A DNA stretch of 56,363 nt. It comes from an uncultured Verrucomicrobiota bacterium. Its GTDB lineage: Bacteria; Verrucomicrobiota; Kiritimatiellia; CAIQIC01; Lenti-01. A program made the translations under genes and the position numbers. The notes under the pieces are model-generated. The model was not told where the DNA came from, ran no database searches, and saw nothing but the letters and a program-made list of their open reading frames with translations. The stretch covers positions 1 through 56,363 of the forward strand of contig CALMNW010000069.1 of the NCBI GenBank assembly GCA_937872095.1. Reading direction: 5' to 3'. This document shows positions 34,396 to 43,103 of this stretch, in pieces (position 1 is the stretch's first letter; every line of letters starts with the position of its first letter).

Positions 34396-36771
34396 TCAAT
34401 CCACCGTGACGGTGCGGGGTGCGCCGGTCCAGTCGACGGCGACGGTCAGCAGGCCGTCGCGCCAATCGGTGGCGGCCGTTTGGCCGTCCACGGCCACCGC
34501 GGCGGGCGGCGCGGCCAGGCCGTGCACGACGAAGCGGATTTCCCGCGAGTCGGGCCGGCCGGGATACTCGTGGCGCTCGCCGTCGAGCCGCAAGACGAGC
34601 GGTCCGTCGGCGCCGCGTTCGGAACGGAAACGCAGGAGTTCGTATTGCTTCTTATCCACCGCATCGGGGGTTCGCCCGTCGTCGTCGTAGCACTGCCCGG
34701 CGGACGCGCGGACGGATTCGTCGGCGTAGAAGTGGATGTCGAGATGCGCGGGATCGTACTGCGCCGTGGACGGGACCGGCGCGGTCATCGGCACGAACGC
34801 GCCGGCCTTCACGAACACGGGGATGCGCTCCGGCACGAGGGCCGCGGCGAGGGTCTGGCCGCCGGCATGCCGTTCGCCGGTGGCGAAATCGAACCAGGCG
34901 GAGCCGGCCGGCAGCGGCACGGCGCGTGCGGCGGCGCCTTTTTCCATAACGGGCGCGACGAGAAACGCGTCGCCCCACAGGAAGGCGTCGCGGCAGTCTT
35001 CCATTTCGGGGCGGTCGTCCAGGAACATCAGCGGGCGCATCAGCGGCAGGCCGGCGGTCGCGTTTTCGTACATGAGCGTGTAGTTGTACGGCAGCAGCCG
35101 GTAGCGCAGTTCGATCTGCCGGCGGACGACGTCCTTGACCGCGTCGTCCCAGAAGATGGGCTCGGGCGGGACGGTTTCGTGGGCGTGCGGGCGGTAGATC
35201 GGCTGGAAGACGCCGTACTGCAGCCAGCGGACGTAGAGTTCCGGATCGCGATGGTCGCCGGCGAAACCGCCGAGATCGGAATGCATCCAGGCGACGCCCT
35301 GCAGGCCCATCTGGAGCGCCAGTTCGACCTGGGGCCGGAAGCCGCCCCAGCTGCGGTTGACGTCGCCGCTCCACGGCAGGATGCCGTAGCGCTGGGTGCC
35401 GACGAATCCGGAGCGCATCAGGTTGAACGGGCGGCGGTCCGGAAAATCCTTGCGGAAGCCTTCGTAGACGAGCCGCGCCCATTCGTGGCCGAACGCGTTG
35501 TGGAGTTCCGCGCCGCGGCCGGCGAGGTGGCGGATGTCGTCGGGATGCGTCTCGGGTTCGCCGAGATCGCCCCACCAGCCCGCCACGCCGGATTGCGTGT
35601 GTTTTTTGTAGTAGGCCCAGAACCAGTCGCGGGCATCCGGCGCGAACAGATCGAGCAGCCCCGCCTCGCCGAAGAAGGCGGCGAAGGTCTGCGGATTTCC
35701 GTTGGTATCCGTGGCGAGGACGCCGCGTTCCGCGGCGCCGGTCCAGTTCGTCGATTCCTTGAGCACGAGGGGCTCCGTGATCAAGATGGTCTGGACGCCT
35801 TGCGCGGCGAGGTCCGCCAGCATGCGCTCGGGCTCGGGAAAGGCGGCGCGGTCCCAATCGAGGTTGCCCATGTGGCCGAAAATGCTCGCTCCGAACCAGA
35901 ACAAGTCGAGCACGACGGCGTCGAGGGGGATGGCGTCGCGGCGGAAACCGGCGACGACGGCCTCGACTTCGGCCTGGGTGTGATAGCCCATGCGCGAGGC
36001 GACGTAGCCCAGGGCCCAGCGGGGCAGGAGCGGCTGGCGGCCGGTCGTGTCCGCGATGCGTCCGCACAGATCGGTCCAGGAATCGCCGGCGATCAGCAGG
36101 TAGGCCATGCGGCCGCCGACGGCGTCGAACTGCAGGATGCCGTCTCCGGCGGAATCCAGATCCAGGCGCCCGCGCGCGGCGTTGTCGAAGACGAGCATGT
36201 ATTTCTTCGAAGAGACGACGGCGGGCATCGAGTAGTACATGAGGCGCGCGGTTTCTTCGTAGGCGTAGCAGGCGCTGTTGTAGAGGTCCAGGCGTTCGCC
36301 GCGGCGATCCATCTTGCCCAGGGCGCGCGACCCGCCGCCGAACAGCTTTTCGCCGGGCGCGAGCCGGAAGCGGAATCCCTGTCCGCCGTCTTGCTCGAAA
36401 TAGCCGCGTTCTTCTTCGATCAGGGGACGGCCCCGGAAGCGATAGGCCAACCGGAACGGCTGCCGGCGCACGTCGATTTCCAGTCCGTCGGTGCGCAGGA
36501 CGAGGCCGTCCGGCGTTTCCGCGAACACGGCGTCCACGGGCTGCGGATCGCCGGCGAGGGCATAGCCGGGCGCCGGGGCCGGTTCGTCCGCGGGAACGAA
36601 GAGCGCTTCCAGCGCGTTTTCCGAACGCGGCGTCAGGACGAGCGTCCCGTCGGACAGCGTCAGGATCAGGCGCCCGTTTTCGAAGGCGTGGTTCAGCAGT
36701 TCGCGCATGGGTTCCTCGGCTTTGGCGGTTTGGAGCAAGAGCAGCGACAGGATGAGCGCTCGTCCGTTCAT
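34396..36771 (-). CDS. Exported glycoside hydrolase family 31 (alpha-glucosidase/alpha-xylosidase-like)
   Basis: A 791-residue exported glycosidase with signal peptide MNGRALILSLLLLQTAKA. An N-terminal beta domain (~20-230) precedes a (beta/alpha)8 barrel. The GH31 nucleophile is the Asp in GWWGDLGEPETHP, the acid/base Asp lies in PWSGDVNRSWGG, and HSDLGGFAGDH is the following substrate-binding loop. C-terminal beta domains end the protein. Its start overlaps the stop of the GH66 gene by 4 nt, so both are made together; an exo-acting alpha-glucosidase finishing GH66 products is the likely role. Alpha-xylosidase or related activity is possible. Confidence 0.9.
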   Translation of the reverse strand: MNGRALILSLLLLQTAKAEEPMRELLNHAFENGRLILTLSDGTLVLTPRSENALEALFVPADEPAPAPGYALAGDPQPVDAVFAETPDGLVLRTDGLEIDVRRQPFRLAYRFRGRPLIEEERGYFEQDGGQGFRFRLAPGEKLFGGGSRALGKMDRRGERLDLYNSACYAYEETARLMYYSMPAVVSSKKYMLVFDNAARGRLDLDSAGDGILQFDAVGGRMAYLLIAGDSWTDLCGRIADTTGRQPLLPRWALGYVASRMGYHTQAEVEAVVAGFRRDAIPLDAVVLDLFWFGASIFGHMGNLDWDRAAFPEPERMLADLAAQGVQTILITEPLVLKESTNWTGAAERGVLATDTNGNPQTFAAFFGEAGLLDLFAPDARDWFWAYYKKHTQSGVAGWWGDLGEPETHPDDIRHLAGRGAELHNAFGHEWARLVYEGFRKDFPDRRPFNLMRSGFVGTQRYGILPWSGDVNRSWGGFRPQVELALQMGLQGVAWMHSDLGGFAGDHRDPELYVRWLQYGVFQPIYRPHAHETVPPEPIFWDDAVKDVVRRQIELRYRLLPYNYTLMYENATAGLPLMRPLMFLDDRPEMEDCRDAFLWGDAFLVAPVMEKGAAARAVPLPAGSAWFDFATGERHAGGQTLAAALVPERIPVFVKAGAFVPMTAPVPSTAQYDPAHLDIHFYADESVRASAGQCYDDDGRTPDAVDKKQYELLRFRSERGADGPLVLRLDGERHEYPGRPDSREIRFVVHGLAAPPAAVAVDGQTAATDWRDGLLTVAVDWTGAPRTVTVD

Positions 36772-39233
36772 TCGGAATTTTCGGAATCGGGCCGGACGGG
36801 TTCGAGGACGACGAGATCCCAGAACGCCAGGCGCGGGACAACGAGATCGACGAAGGCGCCGGCTTCGTCCGCGCCGGTTTGGAGCGGCAGGGGCCGCATG
36901 CGGCCGAGGCCGTCGTCGGGCGTGGCGAGGAACGCGCGCCGGATTTTCCGGTCCGCGCGGATCCGCAGCGCGACGTTCGTTTGCGGCGTCGGATTGGCGC
37001 AGGGGTTGCGCCATTGGTCGTCCACGCCGTTCAGGTTGATCAAGTTCAGCGCCAGCGCGCCGTCGGCGCGCGCGCGGAACACGGTCCAGATCGCGCCGGA
37101 TTCGCCGTCGGGGCTCAGGCGATGGGTGGAGCTGGCAACCCGTCCTTCGCCGGACACGTCGCGCAGATCGGCGAAAAGGAATTCCTCGTAGCGCACGGCG
37201 AAGTCGTAGAGATCGCGCAGGGCCCGTTCCAGGCCCGCGTGCATGCGCGGCGCGCGCGCCGGGAAATACTCGTTCACCAGCAAGTGGCCTTCGTCGCCCA
37301 GCTCGATGTGGCTCGCGCCGTTGGCGAAGAAGGTCGCGTCCAGCAGCCGCGCCGAGGCGTCGTTGACGGTGGTCGGCAGGGGCGGCTGCGCGGGATCGCC
37401 CATCTCGTCCCACGGCTTGCGGTTGACGTAGGCCGCGAACGCCATGGCCTTGCCGGGGGCGGCGGCGCGGACCTCGCGCACGTTGTCGCGCAGGTCGCGG
37501 TACGAATGCCGGCTCCAGACTTCGCTGTAGTAGACGTCGGCATCCGACCGGGCGATTTCAGGGAGATAGTTGCCCATGACGTCGTTGTGGGTGACGATCG
37601 CGCCCGGATGGTCGCGGCGCAGAAACGCCCGCGCTTCGGCGATGAATTTCGGGAATTCTTCGCGCTCGGGGATGCCGACGTCGGAGTCGTATTTGTAGCA
37701 CCACGCGCCGCCGAGGTTGTCGAGATGGATGCCGTCGAAGCCGGCCCGGTCCAGCGCGTCGGCGAACTGGCCGAAGACGTGTTTTTTCCAGTCCGGATTG
37801 GAGACGTCCATGACCCAGATCTTGTAGCTGCCGGCGTCGTGCTGGCGGATGTCGGAGAAATTGGTGGTGTTCGGCAACTGGAAGGCGGCCCATTCGACGT
37901 GTTCGGGTTCGGCGTTGCCGCTGTCGCCGTACATCAGGGTGTAGGACAGCGCGGCCATGCGGCGCGCCTGGACGGCGGCGATCTTGTCTTTGACCGTCTG
38001 GAACGACTGCACGCGCCCGCCGACCTGGGTGAAGACGTTCAGCGGCTGGCCGTCCGCCCCATAGGGCACGAGGCGGTCGTGGGTCCATTTCCAGTCGTAG
38101 AATTGGATCGCGTTCAGGTGGAACTTGGCCAGACCGGCGGCGAGCGCATCGGCGTCCTCGCCGGCGGGATATTCCGAGAAAAAACCCATGCGGGGATAGC
38201 GCGTCCAATCGCTGGAGACGTCGAGCGCGGTCGAACGCGAATCGCGGATTTGGCCGTCCACGAGGAGATCGACGTCCACGCCGTAGCCGCGGAAATCGTG
38301 TATCGGCGTTTTCCAGGGGAAGACCACGGTGCGGTCGCCGTCCGGCCCGCCGGAGACCCGCCGGAGGATGCGGTGCAGGTCTTTTTCCAGGTGTTTGAAG
38401 CGGACGGAGAGAAAAACGTTGGTTTCGGGGCCGAATTCGTTCAGCTCGATCCGGATGCGGGCGGTTTCGCCGGGAGCGTAGCGGCCTTGGTCGATCGACA
38501 CGTCGCGGAGGGGGGAGTTGACGCGCAGGCGGTAGTCGGCGCCGCCGTTGCTGTCCCAGAACGAATCGCCGGCGGCGTTTTGGGCGCGGACGTAGAAGCG
38601 GAGCGCGGCGCCTTCGGAAAACGCGCCGAGATTCGCGCTCCATAAATCGCGGCTGGCGTCGTCAGCGCCGCGCGCCATCGGGACGGTTATCCAAGTCGCG
38701 CCGTCGTTCGTGGAAAGGCCGACTTCGGCGGCGACGGCGACGCCGGGCGGCTGCATTTCCGAGAACACGCGCAATTCGTCGCCGGGATCCAGTTCGCCGG
38801 GCGCGGGTTCGGTGCGCAGGCTGCCGATCCAGCGGATGGGCGCGGCGGCGTTGTCCACGGTCGCGGCAAAGGGACGGCCGTCGTCGTCGAGGCGCACGGT
38901 TTGATTGTCGCCGGCGACTTCGAGGAACCACGCGATGCGGGCGCCTTCGGGAAATTTTCCGAGATTCGCTTTCCAGCGGTCGTGGGTATCGTAGTTGGCG
39001 GTGCCGTGGTGCTCGAGCGCGCGCGTTTGTTCCGGGCCGCCGGCGACCGTGAAATGCACTTGGACGTTCGTGGCCGCGCCGAGCGGCTTGGAATCCACGA
39101 CGACGATCCAGTCCTGGGAAGGCGCGAGCAAGCCGCGGTCCGCAGTGTTCTTCGCCCAGCCGGCCCATTCCAGGTCGGCGGCGGAGGCGCCGACGGCGAA
39201 CGCGAGCCAGAGGATCGGAAGAAGTTTCTTCAT
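36768..39233 (-). CDS. Exported glycoside hydrolase family 66 (dextranase-like)
   Basis: An 821-residue protein with signal peptide MKKLLPILWLAFAVGASA. The first ~340 residues are immunoglobulin-like beta domains. The catalytic barrel begins near MGFFSEYPAGEDADALAAGL and has the GH66 block NAIQFYDWKWTHDRLV (~375). The likely nucleophile Asp is in GFDGIHLDNLGGA, and the likely acid/base Glu in VYYSEVWSRHSYRD. GH66 enzymes cleave alpha-1,6-glucan (dextran) internally or make cyclic isomaltooligosaccharides; the long CBM35 insertion of cyclising enzymes is not apparent. A TTG two codons upstream is a less likely start. It is coupled to the GH31 gene. Confidence 0.85.
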   Translation of the reverse strand: MKKLLPILWLAFAVGASAADLEWAGWAKNTADRGLLAPSQDWIVVVDSKPLGAATNVQVHFTVAGGPEQTRALEHHGTANYDTHDRWKANLGKFPEGARIAWFLEVAGDNQTVRLDDDGRPFAATVDNAAAPIRWIGSLRTEPAPGELDPGDELRVFSEMQPPGVAVAAEVGLSTNDGATWITVPMARGADDASRDLWSANLGAFSEGAALRFYVRAQNAAGDSFWDSNGGADYRLRVNSPLRDVSIDQGRYAPGETARIRIELNEFGPETNVFLSVRFKHLEKDLHRILRRVSGGPDGDRTVVFPWKTPIHDFRGYGVDVDLLVDGQIRDSRSTALDVSSDWTRYPRMGFFSEYPAGEDADALAAGLAKFHLNAIQFYDWKWTHDRLVPYGADGQPLNVFTQVGGRVQSFQTVKDKIAAVQARRMAALSYTLMYGDSGNAEPEHVEWAAFQLPNTTNFSDIRQHDAGSYKIWVMDVSNPDWKKHVFGQFADALDRAGFDGIHLDNLGGAWCYKYDSDVGIPEREEFPKFIAEARAFLRRDHPGAIVTHNDVMGNYLPEIARSDADVYYSEVWSRHSYRDLRDNVREVRAAAPGKAMAFAAYVNRKPWDEMGDPAQPPLPTTVNDASARLLDATFFANGASHIELGDEGHLLVNEYFPARAPRMHAGLERALRDLYDFAVRYEEFLFADLRDVSGEGRVASSTHRLSPDGESGAIWTVFRARADGALALNLINLNGVDDQWRNPCANPTPQTNVALRIRADRKIRRAFLATPDDGLGRMRPLPLQTGADEAGAFVDLVVPRLAFWDLVVLEPVRPDSENSE

Positions 39234-39249
39234 GCGCAATCCAGAAAAA

Positions 39250-39272
39250 TACCCGGCGGAAACCGCCGGGTA
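39250..39272 (-). terminator. Terminator after the 39303 gene
   Basis: A perfect 10-bp stem (tacccggcgg at 39250-39259, ccgccgggta at 39263-39272) with an AAA/TTT loop, followed on the minus strand by TTTTT. It closes the operon running from 42873 and separates it from the GH66 gene. Confidence 0.85.
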
Positions 39273-39302
39273 AAGCGCTTTTTCTCGCCGGAGGGCGGTT
39301 AG

Positions 39303-41297
39303 CTAGTCTCTGCGGACGTTCGCGCCGCCCACGAAGATGTATTCTTTTTCGTCCAGCAACTGGACGTCGACTTCGATTTTGCGTTCCCGTGCCAAGGTCT
39401 GGATTTGGCTGGAGATATCCTGACCGTTTGGCCGCACGTACAGGTGAAGGCGATGCACGTCCGGATCCAGCGCATTCACTTGGTTTTCCAAGGCCATCCC
39501 TTGGGCTTCCGGAACGGGGGACAAGACGTACCGGCCCATGAGGGCATAGGTGAAATCGATGGATTGGCCGTTCCATACCACGGTGGTTTGCGCGGCTTGC
39601 CTGAGAAAATCGTTTTCGTCGTTTCCCGTTCGCTTGCGGATCTCCTCGGTTTTGGCAGCGCAGGCCGCTTGCATTTCGGCGAGCGAAATCGGAAACAACT
39701 GGTTCTGGCGGCACTCCCAATAGACCGGTTCTTTCTGAAGGGGCATTTCGCGGGGCGTGGAGAGCAAGACCTCCATGGATCCAACTTGGATCCGTTCGAG
39801 TCCCGCCGGGGTTTCCGGGTGGGAAACGGCGGTAGAGCGAGCGACCGGACTTCCCTCTGGAGAAAGCGCCTGCAGCTCATCGATGGGGCCGAAACCGACG
39901 TAGATGCCGTGGGCGCGGATTTGCTGGCGGAGTCGGCGCTGGAACACGGCGGTGCCGGGACGCAGGAGCAGGACGATGGTCCGGGTGTCGCGCTGGGCTT
40001 CGAATTGCGCGAGAAACCGTTCGAATTCGCCGTCCGGCGCGTCGCTGCCGGCGGCCGCGATTTCCGTCTTTTCCGGATAGATGACGATTTGCTCGGGTTG
40101 GACTTCGATGTAGACGGGGGATTGGTTCGAAGAAATGAATGGACGTGCGGAGCATGTCTCCGCTTTCGACATCCAAGCATCTGCTCGGGCCAATAGATCC
40201 TGCGTTTTCTGGGAAAAAATGGGAGCAGTGGATTCTGGCGTTGAGGACAAGAGAGGTTTGCCTTTGGGCCCGATGGCAAAGGGGCCGGATTCGTCCTGCA
40301 GTTCGCAGGAAACGTCGAGACCATGTTCCCAGGCGGCTTTGCGCGCTTGGCGGAAGATGTCGAACCCATCGGGGCGGACGAGGAAACAGACGTATTGCGC
40401 GGCGGGATCGAGGTCTTTCAGTCCGGAGATTTCGAACTCCTTGGCCGGAGCGTCGTCTGCGATGGCGAACAGCTGGTCGCCGCGGCATTCCAGGTACACG
40501 GGCGCGCGGCCGTTGGCGGGAACTTCGATGGGGGTGGCCGACATCACGTCATCCCAAACTCCCTTTCGCGCTCCATGCTCATACGAATACTTCATCACTT
40601 CGGCAAAAAATTCATCGCTGCCGGGTTCTTTGCGGTACGAGAAGGGACCTTGGCTTTTTGGGGCGCGATACTGATCCAGATATCGCTCAAAAGGATTTCC
40701 GGCGACATCAAGCTCTTCGCGCGTGACCACCATTTGGTTTGTAAGGATGGCGGGAGCATTGGGGCTCGCTTCGACTTCGAACAGGCGAAGCTCGGATGCG
40801 AGCGCCACTCGGTTTGTAAGGATGGTCAAGGAGTTCGAGCGCACTTCGATTTCAAAAGGACAGCGTTTGGAATAGAAGAATTCAACGACGCTTGCGGCCT
40901 GTGCCGCCGACAGATGCGAGGTGGTGGAAAGATAATTGTCGGGGTTTAGGGCGACTTCCGGGATGTACCGTCCGGTTTCCACGGGTTCGAGGCCCATATC
41001 CAGATTCCGGTTCTGAAGCAGTTGGCGTACGCGGCGTTGCAGATCGACGCAACCGGGGCGCAGGACGAGGATCGAGTAGCGAACGGTGTGAACGCGTTCG
41101 AGATCGTCGAGAAAACGCTCGAACTCGTTGCCGGGAATGGAAAGGGCGGTGGCTGAGATGGCACGGTGTTCGGGCAAAATGACGATTTGATCCGGCTGCA
41201 CATCGATGTATACGGGATCTTTCTGCATATTGCTCGAAGCGGGCCATTTGGCGAAAGCCAAGGTCGGGAGCAGCAGCAGCCATAGAAATTTTTTCAT
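39303..41297 (-). CDS. Exported protein with duplicated modules of an unrecognised family
   Basis: A 664-residue protein with a signal peptide (MKKFLWLLLLPTLAFA). Two copies of a two-part module are visible. Part 1 occurs at ~26-110 (DPVYIDVQPDQIVILPEHRA, SILVLRPGCVDLQRRVRQLL) and again near ~390-480 (SPVYIEVQPEQIVIYPEKTE, IVLLLRPGTAVFQRRLRQQI). Part 2 occurs near ~262-340 (APVYLECRGDQLFAIADD, YVCFLVRPDGFDIFRQARKA) and near ~515-655 (EPVYWECRQNQLFPIS, HRLHLYVRPNGQDISSQIQT). The 11722-12546 protein has one copy of each. It is coupled by ATGA to the four-helix-bundle gene. No catalytic motif is seen; function unknown, probably envelope or periplasmic. Confidence 0.75.
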   Translation of the reverse strand: MKKFLWLLLLPTLAFAKWPASSNMQKDPVYIDVQPDQIVILPEHRAISATALSIPGNEFERFLDDLERVHTVRYSILVLRPGCVDLQRRVRQLLQNRNLDMGLEPVETGRYIPEVALNPDNYLSTTSHLSAAQAASVVEFFYSKRCPFEIEVRSNSLTILTNRVALASELRLFEVEASPNAPAILTNQMVVTREELDVAGNPFERYLDQYRAPKSQGPFSYRKEPGSDEFFAEVMKYSYEHGARKGVWDDVMSATPIEVPANGRAPVYLECRGDQLFAIADDAPAKEFEISGLKDLDPAAQYVCFLVRPDGFDIFRQARKAAWEHGLDVSCELQDESGPFAIGPKGKPLLSSTPESTAPIFSQKTQDLLARADAWMSKAETCSARPFISSNQSPVYIEVQPEQIVIYPEKTEIAAAGSDAPDGEFERFLAQFEAQRDTRTIVLLLRPGTAVFQRRLRQQIRAHGIYVGFGPIDELQALSPEGSPVARSTAVSHPETPAGLERIQVGSMEVLLSTPREMPLQKEPVYWECRQNQLFPISLAEMQAACAAKTEEIRKRTGNDENDFLRQAAQTTVVWNGQSIDFTYALMGRYVLSPVPEAQGMALENQVNALDPDVHRLHLYVRPNGQDISSQIQTLARERKIEVDVQLLDEKEYIFVGGANVRRD

Positions 41298-41980
41298 GAG
41301 GGGTTCCTTGGGCGGGGCGATGCGGGAAACGGGCGGGCGGCGGAGCGGACGCGGTGGAGGCGTTCGGTGAAGCCGCCGCGTTCGGTGAATTCCTTGGCTT
41401 GGGCGGCGAGTTGCCGGTCGAGCAAGTGGCAGGCCAGGTTCAGCAGGGAAAGCGCCGCGTTGGCCGCCAGGGCGGAAGAGGAGAGGGACGAACACGGACG
41501 CACAGGGTCCGACACGGACGAAGGACGCGCGGACGGATCCGTGGCCGTCCGGGATTGTCCTTGCTCGTCCGTGTTCTTCCGCGCGATTTCTTCGGCCACC
41601 CAGGCTTGGACTTCCTTCAGGGTGGCGCAGCGCTTGGCCTTGAAGCGCATCAGCGCAGGATGGTCCGGGGGCAACAGCGGCAGCTCGCGCTGGCGCAGAA
41701 AATCCTCGTAGTCGAGGCGGAGTTCTTCGAGGCTGGCGCGGGCGACATTGGTCAATTTGAGCTCGGTTTTCTTGGACGTGCCGCTGGCTTGGCTGCCTTC
41801 GGCGATGTTCTGGACGCCGGAACGGGCGGCTTGCACCATCTGGTCGCGGGTGCGGCTGCGGGGCGAGACGTAGCGGTCGCAGAAACGCACGGTGAGATCG
41901 TAGGCCAACTGGGCCACCTGGAAACTTTTCAATTTGCGGTAGCCGCCATGCGCGGGGATGAGAGGTTCGCGGTCGGGCAT
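41294..41980 (-). CDS. Four-helix-bundle suffix-domain protein with a repeat-derived insert
   Basis: A 228-residue soluble protein. Residues ~1-130 match the four-helix-bundle (23S rRNA intervening-sequence protein-like) pattern: YRKLKSFQVAQLAYDLTVRF, then SRTRDQMVQAARSGVQNIAE (~52-71) and SLEELRLDYEDFL. A helical suffix ends the protein. Between ~133 and 165 is a low-complexity stretch rich in Ser, Pro, Thr and Arg encoded by an imperfect inverted repeat at 41485-41580. The function of this family is unknown. The stop overlaps the start of the 664-residue protein gene (ATGA). ATG 41980 has no clear ribosome site; a GTG near 42055 is possible. Confidence 0.65.
   Translation of the reverse strand: MPDREPLIPAHGGYRKLKSFQVAQLAYDLTVRFCDRYVSPRSRTRDQMVQAARSGVQNIAEGSQASGTSKKTELKLTNVARASLEELRLDYEDFLRQRELPLLPPDHPALMRFKAKRCATLKEVQAWVAEEIARKNTDEQGQSRTATDPSARPSSVSDPVRPCSSLSSSALAANAALSLLNLACHLLDRQLAAQAKEFTERGGFTERLHRVRSAARPFPASPRPRNPS
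41485..41580. repeat. Imperfect inverted repeat inside the four-helix-bundle gene
   Basis: Left arm around GAACACGGACGCACAGGG and GACACGGACGAAGG; right arm around CCGTGGCCGTCC and CTCGTCCGTGTTC. Its wording resembles the intergenic ACACGGA/TCCGTGT arms at 48.2-48.6 kb, suggesting that a dispersed element entered the reading frame without breaking it. Confidence 0.45.
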
Positions 41981-42048
41981 GATGCCGACAGGATAAGGCG
42001 GGACGGGGCGGGTTTTCAACAAAGAATGGAGAGCGGCGATCGCGGTCT

Positions 42049-42873
42049 TCACTTCCACTTGTGGAGGAGGTCGTCGAAGAGGCCTTTGGGGGCGGCACGG
42101 GGCTGGGCGTAGGGCGAGGGGCCGACGGTCACGTCGGCTTCGGGGATTTGCCACAGGCCGCCTTCCTGGGCGCGGCGGTGGACGAACCTGGCTTCGACTT
42201 CGGCCAGGCGCGCTTCGGCGCCCGCGGCCTGGTGGATGAAGTAGGCGATGAGCAGCAACGTGAAGCGGATCGTGCCGCCATGGAAAATCGGCCAGATCGC
42301 CCAAAGGCCGAAGAGCCACGCGAAGCCGCGGCCGACCTTCGCCGCCAACTGCGTGGCCGGCAGCCGCCCCAGGCGCGGCACGAGCGCGGCGCGGAACACG
42401 CGCCCGCCGTCCATCGGGAACGACGGGATCAGGTTGAAAAGCACCAGCATGATATTGATGCGGCCGAGTTCGTGGACCATCACGGCCAGCAGCGGATTGA
42501 ACGAAAACACGTATGGCGCGCCGAACAGGCCCGCGAGGCCCAGGGCGAGGCTGACGGCGGGGCCGGCGAGCGCGGTTTGGATTTCGTCGGCGGGCCGCCG
42601 GGGCAAGGCGTCCAGCCGCGCCATGCCGCCGATGGGCAGCAGCAGGATTTCGAGGATGCGCGAACCCTTGGCGCGGGCGACGAGGGAGTGGCCGATTTCG
42701 TGCAGCACGACGCTGCCGAAGAGGCCGACGGCGCCCACGGCGCCGTAGAACAGCCCCAGGGGGCCATCCACGGGCATGAACGAAAACGCGAAAAGCGGCA
42801 AGAAGATCAGCAGGGTGACGTGCACCCGGATCGGGATGCCGAAAATGCGGCCGATGGAATAGGAATTCGCCAT
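42049..42873 (-). CDS. Site-2 protease family (M50) membrane metalloprotease
   Basis: A 274-residue intramembrane protease. The zinc motif is VVLHEIGHSLVARA (~56-69), and the third ligand is in LFNLIPSFPMDGGRVFRAAL (~145). Membrane segments are near 17-32, 40-60, 95-115, 130-150 and 190-215, with a soluble C-terminal tail (~215-274). There are no CBS or PDZ domains. The family cleaves transmembrane anti-sigma factors and other membrane proteins. It is the first gene of the operon with the four-helix-bundle and 664-residue proteins. The start at ATG 42873 matches the family N-terminus (SIGRIFGIPIRVH). Confidence 0.88.
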   Translation of the reverse strand: MANSYSIGRIFGIPIRVHVTLLIFLPLFAFSFMPVDGPLGLFYGAVGAVGLFGSVVLHEIGHSLVARAKGSRILEILLLPIGGMARLDALPRRPADEIQTALAGPAVSLALGLAGLFGAPYVFSFNPLLAVMVHELGRINIMLVLFNLIPSFPMDGGRVFRAALVPRLGRLPATQLAAKVGRGFAWLFGLWAIWPIFHGGTIRFTLLLIAYFIHQAAGAEARLAEVEARFVHRRAQEGGLWQIPEADVTVGPSPYAQPRAAPKGLFDDLLHKWK

Positions 42874-42901
42874 TTGGTTGGAAACCCTATCACAAAAGCG
42901 G

Positions 42902-43086
42902 AGTTTAGACAGGATTTACAGGATTTTTCAGGATGGACAGGATGGAACGGCCGGAAGCCGTGTAACTACGGAAAACGCGAATTACGCGAAAAAGGTAGGG
43001 CGGACTCGGCGAACCCGCCCGGTTCGGAACGGGTCCGCACCCATCCTGTGAATCCTGTACATCCTGTCTAAAACAACAGGAGCCAA
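42902..43086. repeat. ACAGGAT inverted-repeat element (family D), copies 1 and 2
   Basis: The left arm at 42902-42943 carries four ACAGGAT-like words; the right block at 43016-43086 holds their inverted counterparts (ATCCTGT) plus GGAACGGGTCCGCACCCAT. The pair lies between the divergently placed M50 start and the ORF6N stop. The right block is repeated almost exactly at 43681-43751. Confidence 0.65.
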
Positions 43087-43103
43087 AAATGGCCGCGAAA
43101 AAA

